From Bradyrhizobium sp. (lineage in GTDB: Bacteria; Pseudomonadota; Alphaproteobacteria; Rhizobiales; Beijerinckiaceae): a DNA stretch of 51,876 bases. The position numbers and the translations under genes were made by a program. Positions 7,661-16,282 of the stretch are shown here, piece after piece. The stretch is taken from contig SSMV01000019.1 in NCBI GenBank assembly GCA_004799435.1, positions 1 to 51,876 of the forward strand, in the 5' to 3' direction. The notes under the pieces were generated by a model. That model saw only the letters and a list, made by a program, of their open reading frames with translations, was not told the origin of the DNA and ran no database searches. How positions within the stretch are numbered: the stretch's first letter is position 1; the number at the start of each line of letters is the position of its first letter.

Positions 7661-7733
7661 ATAGGAGCGCCGCTTGGGCGCTTCACGTCTTGCGCCGCCG
7701 CCGGAGTCTCGTCCGGCGGCGAGTAGGTTCTTC

Positions 7734-8624
7734 TCAGCCGTTGAACAGCTTGAGGATCAACTGCGAGTTCTGGTTGGCGATCGACAGCGACTGAATGCCG
7801 AGCTGTTCCTGAGTCTGCAGAGCCTGCAGGCGGGTCGAGGCGGTGTTCATGTCGGCGTCGACGAGGGCGCTAACGCCCGTCGCGTAATTGGTGGTCAGCG
7901 CGGTGTTGAAGGTCGAGGCCGCAGTCATGCGGTCCTGGGTGGCGCCGATCGTCGCGGCATAGGTCGTCACGTTGCTGAGCACCGTGGCGACGCCCGCGAG
8001 GGCGGTCTCAGCGGTGGTGGCGTCGGTGACGGTCGTGCCGAGGGTCAGAAGGTCGGTGCCCGAGCCCGTCGCCGAGCCGGTGCCGCCTTCGAGGATGCCT
8101 TCGCCGGCGCTGGTCGCGTCGATCAGCGCGTTGGCGGTGAAGGCGATCGTGTTGACCGTGCCGCCGGTGGTCGAGGCGTTGAAGCCGGCGACGAAGTCGA
8201 GCGCCGAGGTCTGCGAACCGTCAAGGACGTTCAGACCGTTGAAGGAGGCGCCGCTGACCGCGTCCTGGAGCTGCTGGCCCAGCGTGGTGAGCGTCGTCTG
8301 GATGTTGCTGATGCTCGCGCCCGGGTTGGTCGCCTGGGTCAAAGCCGATTCGATCGAGTTGATCGTCGAGATGACCGAGCTGATCGCAGAAGAAGCGGTC
8401 GACATGACCGACTGGCTTTGCGCGAGAGCCTGGTTGGCGGCGGTGACGACGCCGCTGTCCGAAGTCAGCTGCGTGGCGATCGACCAGTAAGAGGCGTTGT
8501 CGGCGGCGGTCGAGACGGCGAGACCGGTCGAAACCTGGTTCTCGGTCGTCTGCAGGGCCGACTGCGTCTGCTGCAGAGACTGCAGGGCGCTGAGGGCCGA
8601 AGCATTGGTGAGAATCGAACTCAT
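7734..8624 (-). CDS. fliC: Flagellin, filament subunit
   Basis: The protein has 296 residues. The N-terminal D0/D1 region (SSILTNASALSALQSLQQ, then the STGLAV...ADNASYWSIA signature) and the C-terminal D0 helix (LGIQSLSIANQNSQLILKLF) are complete. The middle is short and rich in Ser, Thr, Ala and Gly, typical of compact rhizobial flagellins and offering many possible O-glycosylation sites. The start is supported by AGGAG (8637-8633) eight bases ahead of the ATG. It is the only flagellin in the window, transcribed leftward as a single gene with its own strong terminator and divergent from fliF. FlaF and FlbT, encoded further right, are known in relatives to govern flagellin translation. In Rhizobiales the gene is also called fla or flaA. 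Confidence 0.95.
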   Translation of the reverse strand: MSSILTNASALSALQSLQQTQSALQTTENQVSTGLAVSTAADNASYWSIATQLTSDSGVVTAANQALAQSQSVMSTASSAISSVISTINSIESALTQATNPGASISNIQTTLTTLGQQLQDAVSGASFNGLNVLDGSQTSALDFVAGFNASTTGGTVNTIAFTANALIDATSAGEGILEGGTGSATGSGTDLLTLGTTVTDATTAETALAGVATVLSNVTTYAATIGATQDRMTAASTFNTALTTNYATGVSALVDADMNTASTRLQALQTQEQLGIQSLSIANQNSQLILKLFNG

Positions 8625-8632
8625 TATAGGTG

Positions 8633-8651
8633 CTCCTGTCCGTGAATCACG
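8633..8651 (-). promoter_or_regulatory. Flagellin ribosome-binding site with adjacent palindrome
   Basis: The Shine-Dalgarno sequence AGGAG reads leftward at 8637-8633. Just upstream, 8641-8651 is a perfect palindrome (CGTGA, A, TCACG) that can form a small hairpin in the leader. FlbT of related bacteria binds the flagellin 5' leader to control translation or stability, so this is a candidate target, but the hairpin is short. The rest of the 341-base fliC/fliF gap holds the near-CtrA site at 8800 and no gene. Confidence 0.4.
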
Positions 8652-8799
8652 AAAACTGTGACATTTCGGATTTGCACCGAGACGACGAAGCGGCCTTATG
8701 CCTTTAGACCCAAGCGGGCCTAATCGTCGTGTAATGCCGAAACCGGGACCACTGAGTGGCCCGATGCGGATCAGTTACGGCCAAAATGCATCAGACCTC

Positions 8800-8815
8800 T
8801 TAAGATTGGGTAAAG
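8800..8815 (+). promoter_or_regulatory. CtrA-like near-consensus site between fliC and fliF
   Basis: TTAA (8800-8803), seven bases, then TAAAG (8811-8815) resembles TTAA-N7-TTAAC. It also shares TTRGG...GTAA character with the sites at 2836 and 16117. It lies 176 bases from the fliC start and 151 bases from the fliF start, and so could serve either divergent gene. The match is imperfect. Confidence 0.35.
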
Positions 8816-8965
8816 CGCTCACGCCATTGGCGCCTTGCTTCTCGGCGCCTGACACGCAATGCCCGCGCAAGCTCCGTCGCCGAATGTCGCAACTGGCCTC
8901 GCAACGCCGTCCGGCGCACCCGGAACGGTCGGTTGGGGCGACCGGTCGGGGCGTGCGGACGCGAA

Positions 8966-10660
8966 ATGAACGAGGCACTGGCGCAGGCTGAACGTCTTTG
9001 GGGCAACCTCCTGGCGCTGGGCGGAAAACGCCTTGCTGCGCTGGGGTTGATCGGCTTCGCCGTCTTCGCCATGACCGGTTTCGCCGGCTATTACCTCAGC
9101 CGGCCGACGATGGAGGCGCTCTATACGGCGCTCGACCGCGACGACGTCGTCAGCATCGGCTCGTCGTTGACCGAGGTCGGCATACCCTTCGACGTCAGCG
9201 CCGACGGGACGACGGTCATGGTGCCGGTCGGCCAGGCCGCCCAGGCGCGTATGACGCTGGCGGAAAAGGGCTTGCCGCATTCCGGCAGCGTCGGCAACGA
9301 ACTCTACGACAAGCTCGGCTCGCTCGGCCTGACCTCCTTCATGCAGGAAGTGACCCGGGTTCGCGCCATGGAGGGCGAACTCGCCCGCACCATCCAGATG
9401 ATTCACGGCGTCAAGGCGGCCCGCGTCCATATTGTTATGGCCGACGAGGGCTCGTTCCGCCGCGAGCGTCAGGCCCCCTCCGCTTCGGTCATCATTCGCA
9501 CCGACGGGGGCGACGATCGCTCCGTCGGCGAAGCGATTCGCCATCTTGTCGCCGCCGCCGTCCCCAGCATGAAGACCGACGAGGTCACCGTCCTTAATGT
9601 CGACGGCCGTCTGCTGGCCGGCGGCCCCGACAGTCTGGAAAAGTCGCCCGACAATCTGCTTGGCCTCGAAAAGGAAGTCTCGCAGGAGCTGCGCGAGAAG
9701 GTCACCACGACGCTCGCTCCCTATCTCAGCCTGCATAATTTCCAGGTCAGCGTCGCCGCGCGGCTGAACGCCGACAAGACCCAGACCAACGAGACCATCT
9801 ACAACCCCGATCAGCGGGCCGAGCGTTCGGTTCGCGTGGTCAAGGAGAAGCAGAGTTCGCAGAACGCGGCCGGCGAAGCGCCCGCCGGCGTCGACGCCAA
9901 TCTGCCCAAGACCAACAAGAATCCGACCGAAAGCAAACAGTCGAACGACGCCACCGACAAAAAGGAAGAGCTGACCAATTACGAGATCTCTTCCAAGCAG
10001 ATCACCACGACCAGCGCCGGCTTCGTCGTCGAAGGCCTGTCGGTCGCAGTCCTGGTCAATCGCGCCGCGCTCGCCGCCACCCTCGGCGACAAGCCGAGCC
10101 CGGACGCGATGGACAAACAGGTTCAGCAGATCGAGCAATTGGTGACGACCGCCGCGGGCCTGCGCAAGGATCGCGGCGATTCGGTCAAGATCGCCGTCGT
10201 CGACTTCGCCGCCGATTCCGGCCGCGATCTCGCGCCCATCGAGCCGCCCTCGCTGCTCGAGACCCTGGCGCGCCAGGCCGGCTCTTTCGTCAGTTCGGGC
10301 GCGATCGTCATCGTCGCCCTGTTGCTGGTCTGGTTTGGACTGCGGCCGGCGACCCGCGCCCTGCTTGCCCCGCCGAGCGATTCGGCGCCGGCGCTGGCGG
10401 GCTTAAGCGAATTGCCGCCGCCCATGTCGGCGCTCGGCGGTCCGGCGATGGCGCTGGGCGGCATGGGCATCGGCGATATGGGGGGCTCGGAGCAGAATTT
10501 CCTCGTCGACGCCAATGAAGACGGCGACGATTTCCTCAAGGAGCTCGTCGCCCGCAAGGACAAGAGTCCGCAGCGTCACCTGCAAAAACTCGTCGATTTC
10601 GACGAGCAGGTCGCGGCGGCGATTCTCAAGCAATGGATTCGTGAGGGAGCGAAAGCATGA
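8966..10660 (+). CDS. fliF: Flagellar MS-ring protein FliF
   Basis: From ATG 8966 the protein has 564 residues. It has the FliF layout: a first membrane segment at about 23-44 and ring-building motifs in the periplasmic part (YTALDRDDVVSIGSSL, GLPHSGSVGNELYD, RVRAMEGELARTI, the PSASVIIRT strand). A charged Asn/Lys-rich loop follows near 300-340, then a second membrane segment at 443-459 (AIVIVALLLVWFGL), and a cytoplasmic tail ending VAAAILKQWIREGAKA that in the family binds FliG. About 24 multimers of FliF form the inner-membrane ring on which export gate and C ring assemble. The gene opens a rightward unit running to about 17.8 kb; the next gene overlaps its stop by ATGA. Confidence 0.96.
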   Translation: MNEALAQAERLWGNLLALGGKRLAALGLIGFAVFAMTGFAGYYLSRPTMEALYTALDRDDVVSIGSSLTEVGIPFDVSADGTTVMVPVGQAAQARMTLAEKGLPHSGSVGNELYDKLGSLGLTSFMQEVTRVRAMEGELARTIQMIHGVKAARVHIVMADEGSFRRERQAPSASVIIRTDGGDDRSVGEAIRHLVAAAVPSMKTDEVTVLNVDGRLLAGGPDSLEKSPDNLLGLEKEVSQELREKVTTTLAPYLSLHNFQVSVAARLNADKTQTNETIYNPDQRAERSVRVVKEKQSSQNAAGEAPAGVDANLPKTNKNPTESKQSNDATDKKEELTNYEISSKQITTTSAGFVVEGLSVAVLVNRAALAATLGDKPSPDAMDKQVQQIEQLVTTAAGLRKDRGDSVKIAVVDFAADSGRDLAPIEPPSLLETLARQAGSFVSSGAIVIVALLLVWFGLRPATRALLAPPSDSAPALAGLSELPPPMSALGGPAMALGGMGIGDMGGSEQNFLVDANEDGDDFLKELVARKDKSPQRHLQKLVDFDEQVAAAILKQWIREGAKA

Positions 10661-11400
10661 AGCCGGTTCCGATCCTGCAGTATCTCGACCATTTCGGTCG
10701 GGTCGGCTCGGGCGACGCGCAGCCTGCCGCCCGCGCGCCCTCGCCTGCGCCGTTCAAGCCGAGAAACCTGCGCGCCGTGCCCGATCCCGCGCCGCGGCCC
10801 CAACCCGCGATCGCCCGCGTATTGCGCGAGACCAGCGCGCCGCGCACTGAGCGCGCGCCCGCGCCAAGGCCGCGGGCAATCCCCAGCGAAGCCGAGATCG
10901 AAGCCCGTCTGGAGGCTGCCTATGAGCGCGGCCGCCGCGACGGGGCGCAAGCCGCCCGCGCCGAAGAGGCCGAGGCGCTGGCTCAGGCGGTGGAGGCGGA
11001 GCGCGAGCAGGCGATTGAGAGCCAGCTCGATTTCCAGCTCAATGAATATGCCCAGATCGCCGATCAGATCTCGACCGGGCTGCAGGAGATCGAGGAGCGC
11101 GTCGCCGAGGCGACGGCGCGCATCCTTGGGCCGCTGCTCGCCGCCGAGACGACCAAGAAGATCGTCCAGAATCTTTGCGAGAGCCTCGCCAAGCTCAGGG
11201 TCGGCGGCGCGTCGAGCCTGATCCGCATTCGCGGGCCTGAGCGTGTTCTCAAGGCCCTGCGCGAGCGCGTCGCCTTTCTGTCGGTCGAGGTCGAATATGT
11301 CGCCGAGGATGGCGTCGAGGTGACGATCGAAGCGGAGGAAACGACGATTCGTTCGGAGCTGCAGCAATGGTCGGATCTGATCGATTCGCTGACGCAATAG
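10657..11400 (+). CDS. fliH: FliH-like export ATPase regulator
   Basis: The protein has 247 residues. A Pro/Ala/Arg-rich N-terminus is followed by a long charged coiled coil (about 70-150, AEIEARLEAAYERGRRDG) and a C-terminal globular region with strands and helices (VRVRGPERVLKAL-like, EVEYVAEDGVEVTIEA). This is the FliH/YscL pattern. FliH dimers hold the ATPase FliI and link it to the C ring. FliI is encoded further right on the other strand, so the two are not in one operon as they are in enterobacteria. ATGA overlap with fliF implies coupling. FliH sequences are poorly conserved, so the call rests on length, architecture and position. Confidence 0.75.
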   Translation: MKPVPILQYLDHFGRVGSGDAQPAARAPSPAPFKPRNLRAVPDPAPRPQPAIARVLRETSAPRTERAPAPRPRAIPSEAEIEARLEAAYERGRRDGAQAARAEEAEALAQAVEAEREQAIESQLDFQLNEYAQIADQISTGLQEIEERVAEATARILGPLLAAETTKKIVQNLCESLAKLRVGGASSLIRIRGPERVLKALRERVAFLSVEVEYVAEDGVEVTIEAEETTIRSELQQWSDLIDSLTQ

Positions 11401-11409
11401 CCCATCGCC

Positions 11410-12729
11410 ATGGACGAGCAAGCGCATCCTGAAATCATCATCATCAAGCGGCGCGCCGTTCATGAGGAGGAGCATCACGGCGGCGCCTGGAAGATCGCCT
11501 TCGCCGATTTCATGACCGCGATGATGGCGTTCTTTCTCGTGCTGTGGATCATCAGCGCGACCGACAAGAACACCAAGACGATCATCGCCCGCTATTTCAA
11601 TCCGGTGAAAATCGAGGAATCGGCGCGCACGCCCAAGAGCATTCACGGCGATGGCTCGGCGACGCCGTCGCTGACGGCGCCGGGGGTCAAGACCGACGCG
11701 GAACAGACCGAGCCGGGCGACGCCAACACCGAAATGCCGCCGGAAGGCAAGAGCGACGCCGCCAAGGCTGCCAATGGGCTCGAAAAGCCCGATCCGAGCA
11801 AGGCCGGCGCGTCGGCGAATTTCGGCGACCCCGCCAGTCCCAAGCCGACAATGAGCGAAGGCGTGCTCTTCGCCGATCCCTATCGCAGTCTCGACGTCAT
11901 CGCCGGAACAGGTTCGCCAAACGCGCTTGCGGTTTTGCAGCGCGACAAGGCCGAGGGCGGGGCCGCAGACGACGAGGGTCTGGCCGATCCTTTCCGCGTC
12001 GTCACAACCCAGCCAGCCAATACGCCGCCGCCGGAGGGCGTGGCGTCGCCAACCCCAACGCCCGTTTCCGACAAGCCCGCGCCGCAGGCCGCGCAAACGC
12101 CGCAGCCGGAGCAAACACCGCAGACGCAGGCGGCGACCGCCAACGCGCCGCAGGCCGCGCCCGCCACGCCGGTCCCGCAGGCGACCGACGCCAAGCCTGC
12201 TGCGAGCGACGCCAAGCCGCCGGCCGAAGCCAAGCTTTCGACAGCCGAAGTCAAACCCTCGCCGGCCGACGCCGAACGCCTGCAAAAGGCGCTGGAGCTG
12301 CAGACCGGTGCGCTCGGCGGCAAGCAACTGGGGCCGGCGATCGACGTCAAGGCGACCGACGAAGGCCTGCTGATCACGCTCACCGACAAGCTCAATTTCT
12401 CGATGTTCGCGATCGGCTCGGCCGAGCCGCTGCCGCAGGTGATCAAGGCGATGGACGCCGTCGCCAGCATTCTCAAGACGCGTCCCGGCGCGGTCATCGT
12501 GCGCGGCCACACCGACGCGCATCCCTATCGCTCGGCGACCTATGACAATTGGCGCCTGTCCTCGGCCCGCGCGCAGATGGCCTATTACATGTTGACGCGC
12601 GCCGGACTGACGGAGAGCCGCTTCGAGCGTATCGAGGGCTACGCCGACAAGCGGCTGCGCGATCCGGCCCATCCTTTCGCCGCCGAGAATCGTCGTATCG
12701 AGATCCTGCTCAAGGAGGACAAGCCGTGA
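11410..12729 (+). CDS. motB: Motor stator protein MotB
   Basis: The protein has 439 residues. A short basic cytoplasmic start leads into the single membrane helix at about 27-49 (WKIAFADFMTAMMAFFLVLWII). Asp33 in FADFM is the proton-binding residue of the MotA/MotB channel. A very long Pro/Ala/Lys-rich periplasmic linker (about 80-310) precedes the OmpA-like peptidoglycan-binding domain (about 320-437, with VRGHTDAHPYR and RRIEI). MotB is anchored to the cell wall and conducts protons that turn the rotor. The gene is followed by motC with a GTGA overlap, as in rhizobia; its partner motA is 8 kb to the right. The linker is longer than in enterobacteria, which is usual for Rhizobiales. Confidence 0.95.
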   Translation: MDEQAHPEIIIIKRRAVHEEEHHGGAWKIAFADFMTAMMAFFLVLWIISATDKNTKTIIARYFNPVKIEESARTPKSIHGDGSATPSLTAPGVKTDAEQTEPGDANTEMPPEGKSDAAKAANGLEKPDPSKAGASANFGDPASPKPTMSEGVLFADPYRSLDVIAGTGSPNALAVLQRDKAEGGAADDEGLADPFRVVTTQPANTPPPEGVASPTPTPVSDKPAPQAAQTPQPEQTPQTQAATANAPQAAPATPVPQATDAKPAASDAKPPAEAKLSTAEVKPSPADAERLQKALELQTGALGGKQLGPAIDVKATDEGLLITLTDKLNFSMFAIGSAEPLPQVIKAMDAVASILKTRPGAVIVRGHTDAHPYRSATYDNWRLSSARAQMAYYMLTRAGLTESRFERIEGYADKRLRDPAHPFAAENRRIEILLKEDKP

Positions 12730-13964
12730 GGCGCGTCGTCCTTGCCGCCCTGACGCTGACGGGAATCGCGCTTGGCTGCGCCCGGCCTGCCGCGGCGCAG
12801 TCGATCGCCGACATGACGCGCGATTTTCAGACGCTGCAGACGCGTATCGCCGCCGGCGACAAGGCGGCTTATGCGGCCCAGCCGGAGCGGATCGCCGCCA
12901 TCGGCGCGGCGATCGCCGCCGCCAAGCCGGAACTGTGGCAGTCGAAGCGCGAAACCGACGCGGCGGTGATCTATCTGCTGAGCGGCGGCCAGCCGCGCGA
13001 CATCGTGCATCTCCTGGAAACTGGGGCCGTTCCAGAAAGCGAGGCGCCGCTGATGCGCGGCGCGCTCGCCTATACGCTCGGCTCCGAGGATGAGGCGGTC
13101 AAGCGCCTCGGCAGTCTCGATTTGCGCGCGCTCAGCCTGCGGCTCGCCTCGTCGATCGCCTTCGCGCAATCGGTTCTCGAAACCAAGCGCGATCCCGTCA
13201 AGGCGATCGCGCTGCTCGATCAGGCGCGGCTGCTGGCGCCGGGAACGCTGATCGAGGAAGCCTCGCTGCGCCGCGAAGCGATGCTCGCCAGCGATCAGCG
13301 CGACATCGATCGCGTCGCGCTGTTGTCGCGCCAATATGTGCAGCGTTTCGGCGCCTCGGTCTATGCCGACGCCTTCCTTCAGGCCCTGGCCGACGCGCTG
13401 ACCCAGACCGGGACTGTCGACACGCCGGATAATTTCACCAAATTTTCCGCCTTCTTCGCGGCGCTGAGTCCCGAGGCGCGTCGCGGCTTTCTGCTGATGG
13501 TCGCCCGCACCGCGGTGATCGACGGCAAATGCGTGGTCGCCAACACGGCGGCTGGCGGGGCGCTCAAAGTTGCCGCAGCCGACAGCGCCGAGGAAGCGCG
13601 CGGCAAGCTCTATCAGGGCGCGGCCCGCATCCTGACCAATGAATATGACGCCGGCCTCGCCGAGTTGCAGAGCGTCGCTAGCGCCAAGCTCGACCGCCAC
13701 GACCAAGATTTGCTGGCGGGGGCGCGCGCCGTCGCCGCCTTCCTGCGTCAGCCGCCAGCCGAGATTGTCGAGCAGCCGGCGGTCACCGCCGGCGCGCCGG
13801 CGCCTGAAAGTGATTCGGCCTCTCAAACGATTACGCTCGCCGAGGCCGCGCTTGACCGCACCGCCCCGATGGTCGGGCCGCCTGCCGCGAGCGCGCCGCC
13901 AGCGCCTGTCGCGCCCGCCCCAGCCAACGCCCCCGCCGCTCCTGCCGACAAGGGAAGCCCATGA
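12726..13964 (+). CDS. motC: MotC, periplasmic motility protein
   Basis: I start at GTG 12726, which overlaps the motB stop (GTGA) and is followed at once by a signal peptide (MRRVVLAALTLTGIALGCARPAAA, cut before QS); open frame further upstream lies inside motB. The protein has 412 residues, mostly helical and TPR-like, with a Pro/Ala-rich tail. In Sinorhizobium MotC is a periplasmic protein that works with MotB and is stabilised by MotE; a motE gene is present at 29.4 kb. Position between motB and fliK/motD is the same as in that species. MotC is restricted to Rhizobiales and close relatives, so it also helps place the organism. Confidence 0.88.
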   Translation: MRRVVLAALTLTGIALGCARPAAAQSIADMTRDFQTLQTRIAAGDKAAYAAQPERIAAIGAAIAAAKPELWQSKRETDAAVIYLLSGGQPRDIVHLLETGAVPESEAPLMRGALAYTLGSEDEAVKRLGSLDLRALSLRLASSIAFAQSVLETKRDPVKAIALLDQARLLAPGTLIEEASLRREAMLASDQRDIDRVALLSRQYVQRFGASVYADAFLQALADALTQTGTVDTPDNFTKFSAFFAALSPEARRGFLLMVARTAVIDGKCVVANTAAGGALKVAAADSAEEARGKLYQGAARILTNEYDAGLAELQSVASAKLDRHDQDLLAGARAVAAFLRQPPAEIVEQPAVTAGAPAPESDSASQTITLAEAALDRTAPMVGPPAASAPPAPVAPAPANAPAAPADKGSP

Positions 13965-15589
13965 GCCTCGCCACTGTCGCAGCTTCGGCCAATACCGCGC
14001 CGCCGCCGCCGCGCGAACCCGGACGCGAGAGCGCTGGCGACGCGGGCATGGCCAAGAATTTTTCCAAAATGATCGACGCCTTCGGCGGCGCCGCCCAGCA
14101 GAATGACGCGGCGACGGACGGAGCCAGCGAAGCGGCGAGCTCCGCCGTCGTGGCGCCGGCGGCCAGCCCGGAAGCGACGCCGCTTCTGCGCGCCGCCACA
14201 AATCTCGACGACGCGCTGGCAAAAATTGCCCGCGATGTGTCCGGCGGCGCGCCGCCGCGCACGACAAAATCAAGCCCGGCTACGGGCGCTGCGCCGGCCG
14301 CCGCCAGCGCGGCGTCGGCAGCGGCCGCAAATGGCTCGCAGCCGATCGATGCGACGAGCGCCGCGCGGGGAGCAAAGCGCGCCGGAACGAGCGATGATTC
14401 GTCTTCGAGCGGCGCCGACAGCGGCGACGCCGCAACGGGCGACGCGGCGAGCCAGACCGCCGCCTCGACAATTCTTTTGGGCGCGTTGACGCCGGCAAGC
14501 TTTTCCGCGGCGATCGGCGCCGTCGGGCCCGCCGTCAGCGACAGCGTCCTGCGCGCGTTGCAGGAATCGCTCACCGCCGCCGGTTCGGTTGGCGGCTCGT
14601 CCTCTACAGCGGCCGGGCAGGCCGCGCCGGCAAACGCCGCGACGCTCAGGGCGCTCATCGGCGCCGATCCGGGTTTTGTCGTCACCGGGGCGCAGACCCG
14701 CACTCATCTCGGCCTCGACGGCGCTGCGCGCACGGCTTCGGCTGCAGCCCAAACCGCAGCTGCCGCCGCCCCCGCCAATTCCGCCGTCGCGGCGACGAGC
14801 GGCGCTATCGCCACGCCAGCCAGCGGTTCGACCGGCAAGAGCGGGACGAACGCGTCACTTTCGCCCCGGCGTTCCGCCGAGGCGTCGAGCACGCCGCCCT
14901 CTTCATCGAACGACGACGCGCCCGCGCCGGTGAGCGCGGGCCCTCTCGACAAGCGCCCGGTCGCCGCCGCGACGAAAACGGGCGCCTGGCAGGGCGACGC
15001 TTCGTCTTCCGCCGCTTCTGCCAAGGCCGCCGCCGCCGACGCGGCGACAAATGGCCTGACCAACGCCCTCGCCGGTCCGGTCACACTCGCCCAGCTTCCC
15101 GACGTGATCGCCGAGGCGGCCGACGGATTGAGCGCCACGACGGACGCGGTGAATGCGACTCCGACGGCAAGCGCCCAGCCGGTCAAGGAGCTGCAGCTCG
15201 ATCTGCTGCCGGCGGAATTGGGCGCGGTGCAAGTGACGATGCGGCTGGTCGATGGCAAGCTTTCGGTCGTCGTCGGGGTCGCCAAATCCTCGACGCTGTC
15301 GGCGATCCAGGGCGAGCGCGACGCCATCGCGGCGCGGCTGGGGGCCGACGGCTCGCCGCTCGAATCGCTGGTCGTCACGCAACTCGACGCAAAAGCGGTC
15401 GCGACGACCGATTCGCCCGATGGGACAACATCCGGAAACCAAGACAATGCCTCGAATGGAGCCAATGGCCAGGCGTCCTCGAACGGCGACGGCGCGTCTC
15501 GCCGCAACGGCGCCTCGGACACCGGGCGTCGCCAGACCTTCGCGCAATCGCCGCCGGCTCGGCGCGGCGCTGGCAATCTTACTGTCTAG
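13961..15589 (+). CDS. fliK: Flagellar hook-length control protein FliK (formerly MotD in rhizobia)
   Basis: The protein has 542 residues. The first 390 or so are low-complexity Ala/Ser/Thr/Pro/Gly sequence, as expected for the extended ruler part. Residues about 405-480 carry the FliK C-terminal domain (ELQLDLLPAELGAVQVTMRL, then a VVVGVAKSSTLSAIQGERD stretch) that touches FlhB and switches the export apparatus from hook to filament substrates. A Ser/Asn/Gly-rich tail follows. It overlaps motC by ATGA and is itself overlapped at its end by the lytic transglycosylase frame. In Sinorhizobium the gene at this place was first named motD and later shown to be fliK. Confidence 0.9.
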   Translation: MSLATVAASANTAPPPPREPGRESAGDAGMAKNFSKMIDAFGGAAQQNDAATDGASEAASSAVVAPAASPEATPLLRAATNLDDALAKIARDVSGGAPPRTTKSSPATGAAPAAASAASAAAANGSQPIDATSAARGAKRAGTSDDSSSSGADSGDAATGDAASQTAASTILLGALTPASFSAAIGAVGPAVSDSVLRALQESLTAAGSVGGSSSTAAGQAAPANAATLRALIGADPGFVVTGAQTRTHLGLDGAARTASAAAQTAAAAAPANSAVAATSGAIATPASGSTGKSGTNASLSPRRSAEASSTPPSSSNDDAPAPVSAGPLDKRPVAAATKTGAWQGDASSSAASAKAAAADAATNGLTNALAGPVTLAQLPDVIAEAADGLSATTDAVNATPTASAQPVKELQLDLLPAELGAVQVTMRLVDGKLSVVVGVAKSSTLSAIQGERDAIAARLGADGSPLESLVVTQLDAKAVATTDSPDGTTSGNQDNASNGANGQASSNGDGASRRNGASDTGRRQTFAQSPPARRGAGNLTV

Positions 15590-16103
15590 CGCCGGCCTGG
15601 CGCATAGCCAGTCGGATTCGCTCTGCGAGCAGGAGATGGCGCGCGCGGCGCAGGAAAACGACATTCCGCTCAATATTCTCTATTCGGTCGGCCTGACCGA
15701 AACGGGGCATCGCGGCGCGCTGAGCCCGTGGGACATGAATGTCGACGGTCGCGCCGTGCATTCGGCAAGTCTCGACGAGGCGCTGCTGCGTTTCGCCGAC
15801 GAGCGCGCCCATGGCGCCAGGTTTATCGACGTCGGCTGCATGCAGATCAACGCGCATTATCACGCGTCGCATTTCAGATCGTTGGCGGAAATGTTCGATC
15901 CGACCCGCAATGTCGATTACGCCGCCGGCTTCCTCAAGACGCTCAAGGCTCAGGAGGGAAGCTGGACGATGGCGGTGGCGCGCTACAACGCCGGCCCGGA
16001 TAATCCGCAGGCGCAGAGAAATTACGTCTGCGCGGTGATCGGCAACATGGTCAACAGCGGCATGGGCGAGTGGACTCCGCATGCGCGCGAATTCTGCAAA
16101 TAG
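15465..16103 (+). CDS. Lytic transglycosylase, SLT domain (candidate flagellar peptidoglycan hydrolase)
   Basis: The mature part begins after a signal peptide (LGAALAILLSSAGLAHS) and is an SLT domain of about 155 residues. It has catalytic Glu79 in SVGLTETGHRG, the GCMQIN motif near 124-129 and the VARYNAG motif near 171-177. Such enzymes cut the glycan strand and release 1,6-anhydromuropeptides. The start is uncertain: ATGs at 15420, 15447 and 15465 are all in frame inside the end of fliK, and 15465 is taken because GGAG stands close before it. It overlaps fliK by 125 bases in another frame. The FlgJ-like protein at 40.6 kb has no muramidase domain, so this enzyme is the likely one to open the wall for the rod, as SltF does in Rhodobacter. 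Confidence 0.87.
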   Translation: MARRPRTATARLAATAPRTPGVARPSRNRRRLGAALAILLSSAGLAHSQSDSLCEQEMARAAQENDIPLNILYSVGLTETGHRGALSPWDMNVDGRAVHSASLDEALLRFADERAHGARFIDVGCMQINAHYHASHFRSLAEMFDPTRNVDYAAGFLKTLKAQEGSWTMAVARYNAGPDNPQAQRNYVCAVIGNMVNSGMGEWTPHAREFCK

Positions 16104-16116
16104 CGCCGCCTCATGC

Positions 16117-16133
16117 GTAAGAAATTGGTAAAC
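16117..16133 (+). promoter_or_regulatory. GTAA-N7-GTAAAC repeat before the GGDEF gene
   Basis: GTAA (16117-16120), seven bases, then GTAA (16128-16131) followed by AC. The spacing equals that of CtrA sites, and the sequence TTGGTAA is shared with the site at 2836, but two bases differ from the CtrA consensus. It begins 13 bases after the lytic transglycosylase stop and 166 bases before the GGDEF start. It may belong to a promoter for that unit. Confidence 0.25.
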
Positions 16134-16282
16134 AATGTCGGTCAGCTTCGCCTAAAGCCTATTTGAATCGCGCGTCTCGCGCTCGTCGCGGCGGCCAGGG
16201 CGGCGGCGGCTTGCGGCGCGAGGCGGCGAGCGCTGCCCTTCTTTCGCTCGAAGCGTTCGCTCGCCATCACGCCGGGGGAAAC

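Noticed and set aside
7499-8965. CRISPR array or direct repeat array in the fliC region
   Set aside because: The repeated Ser/Thr/Ala codons in fliC create short similar words, but there is no regular repeat-spacer spacing. No array was found anywhere in the window.
10576-12672. Long leftward open frame (698 codons) opposite fliH/motB
   Set aside because: It covers three clear rightward genes and has Arg/Gly/Leu-rich low-complexity sequence; it is a strand shadow.
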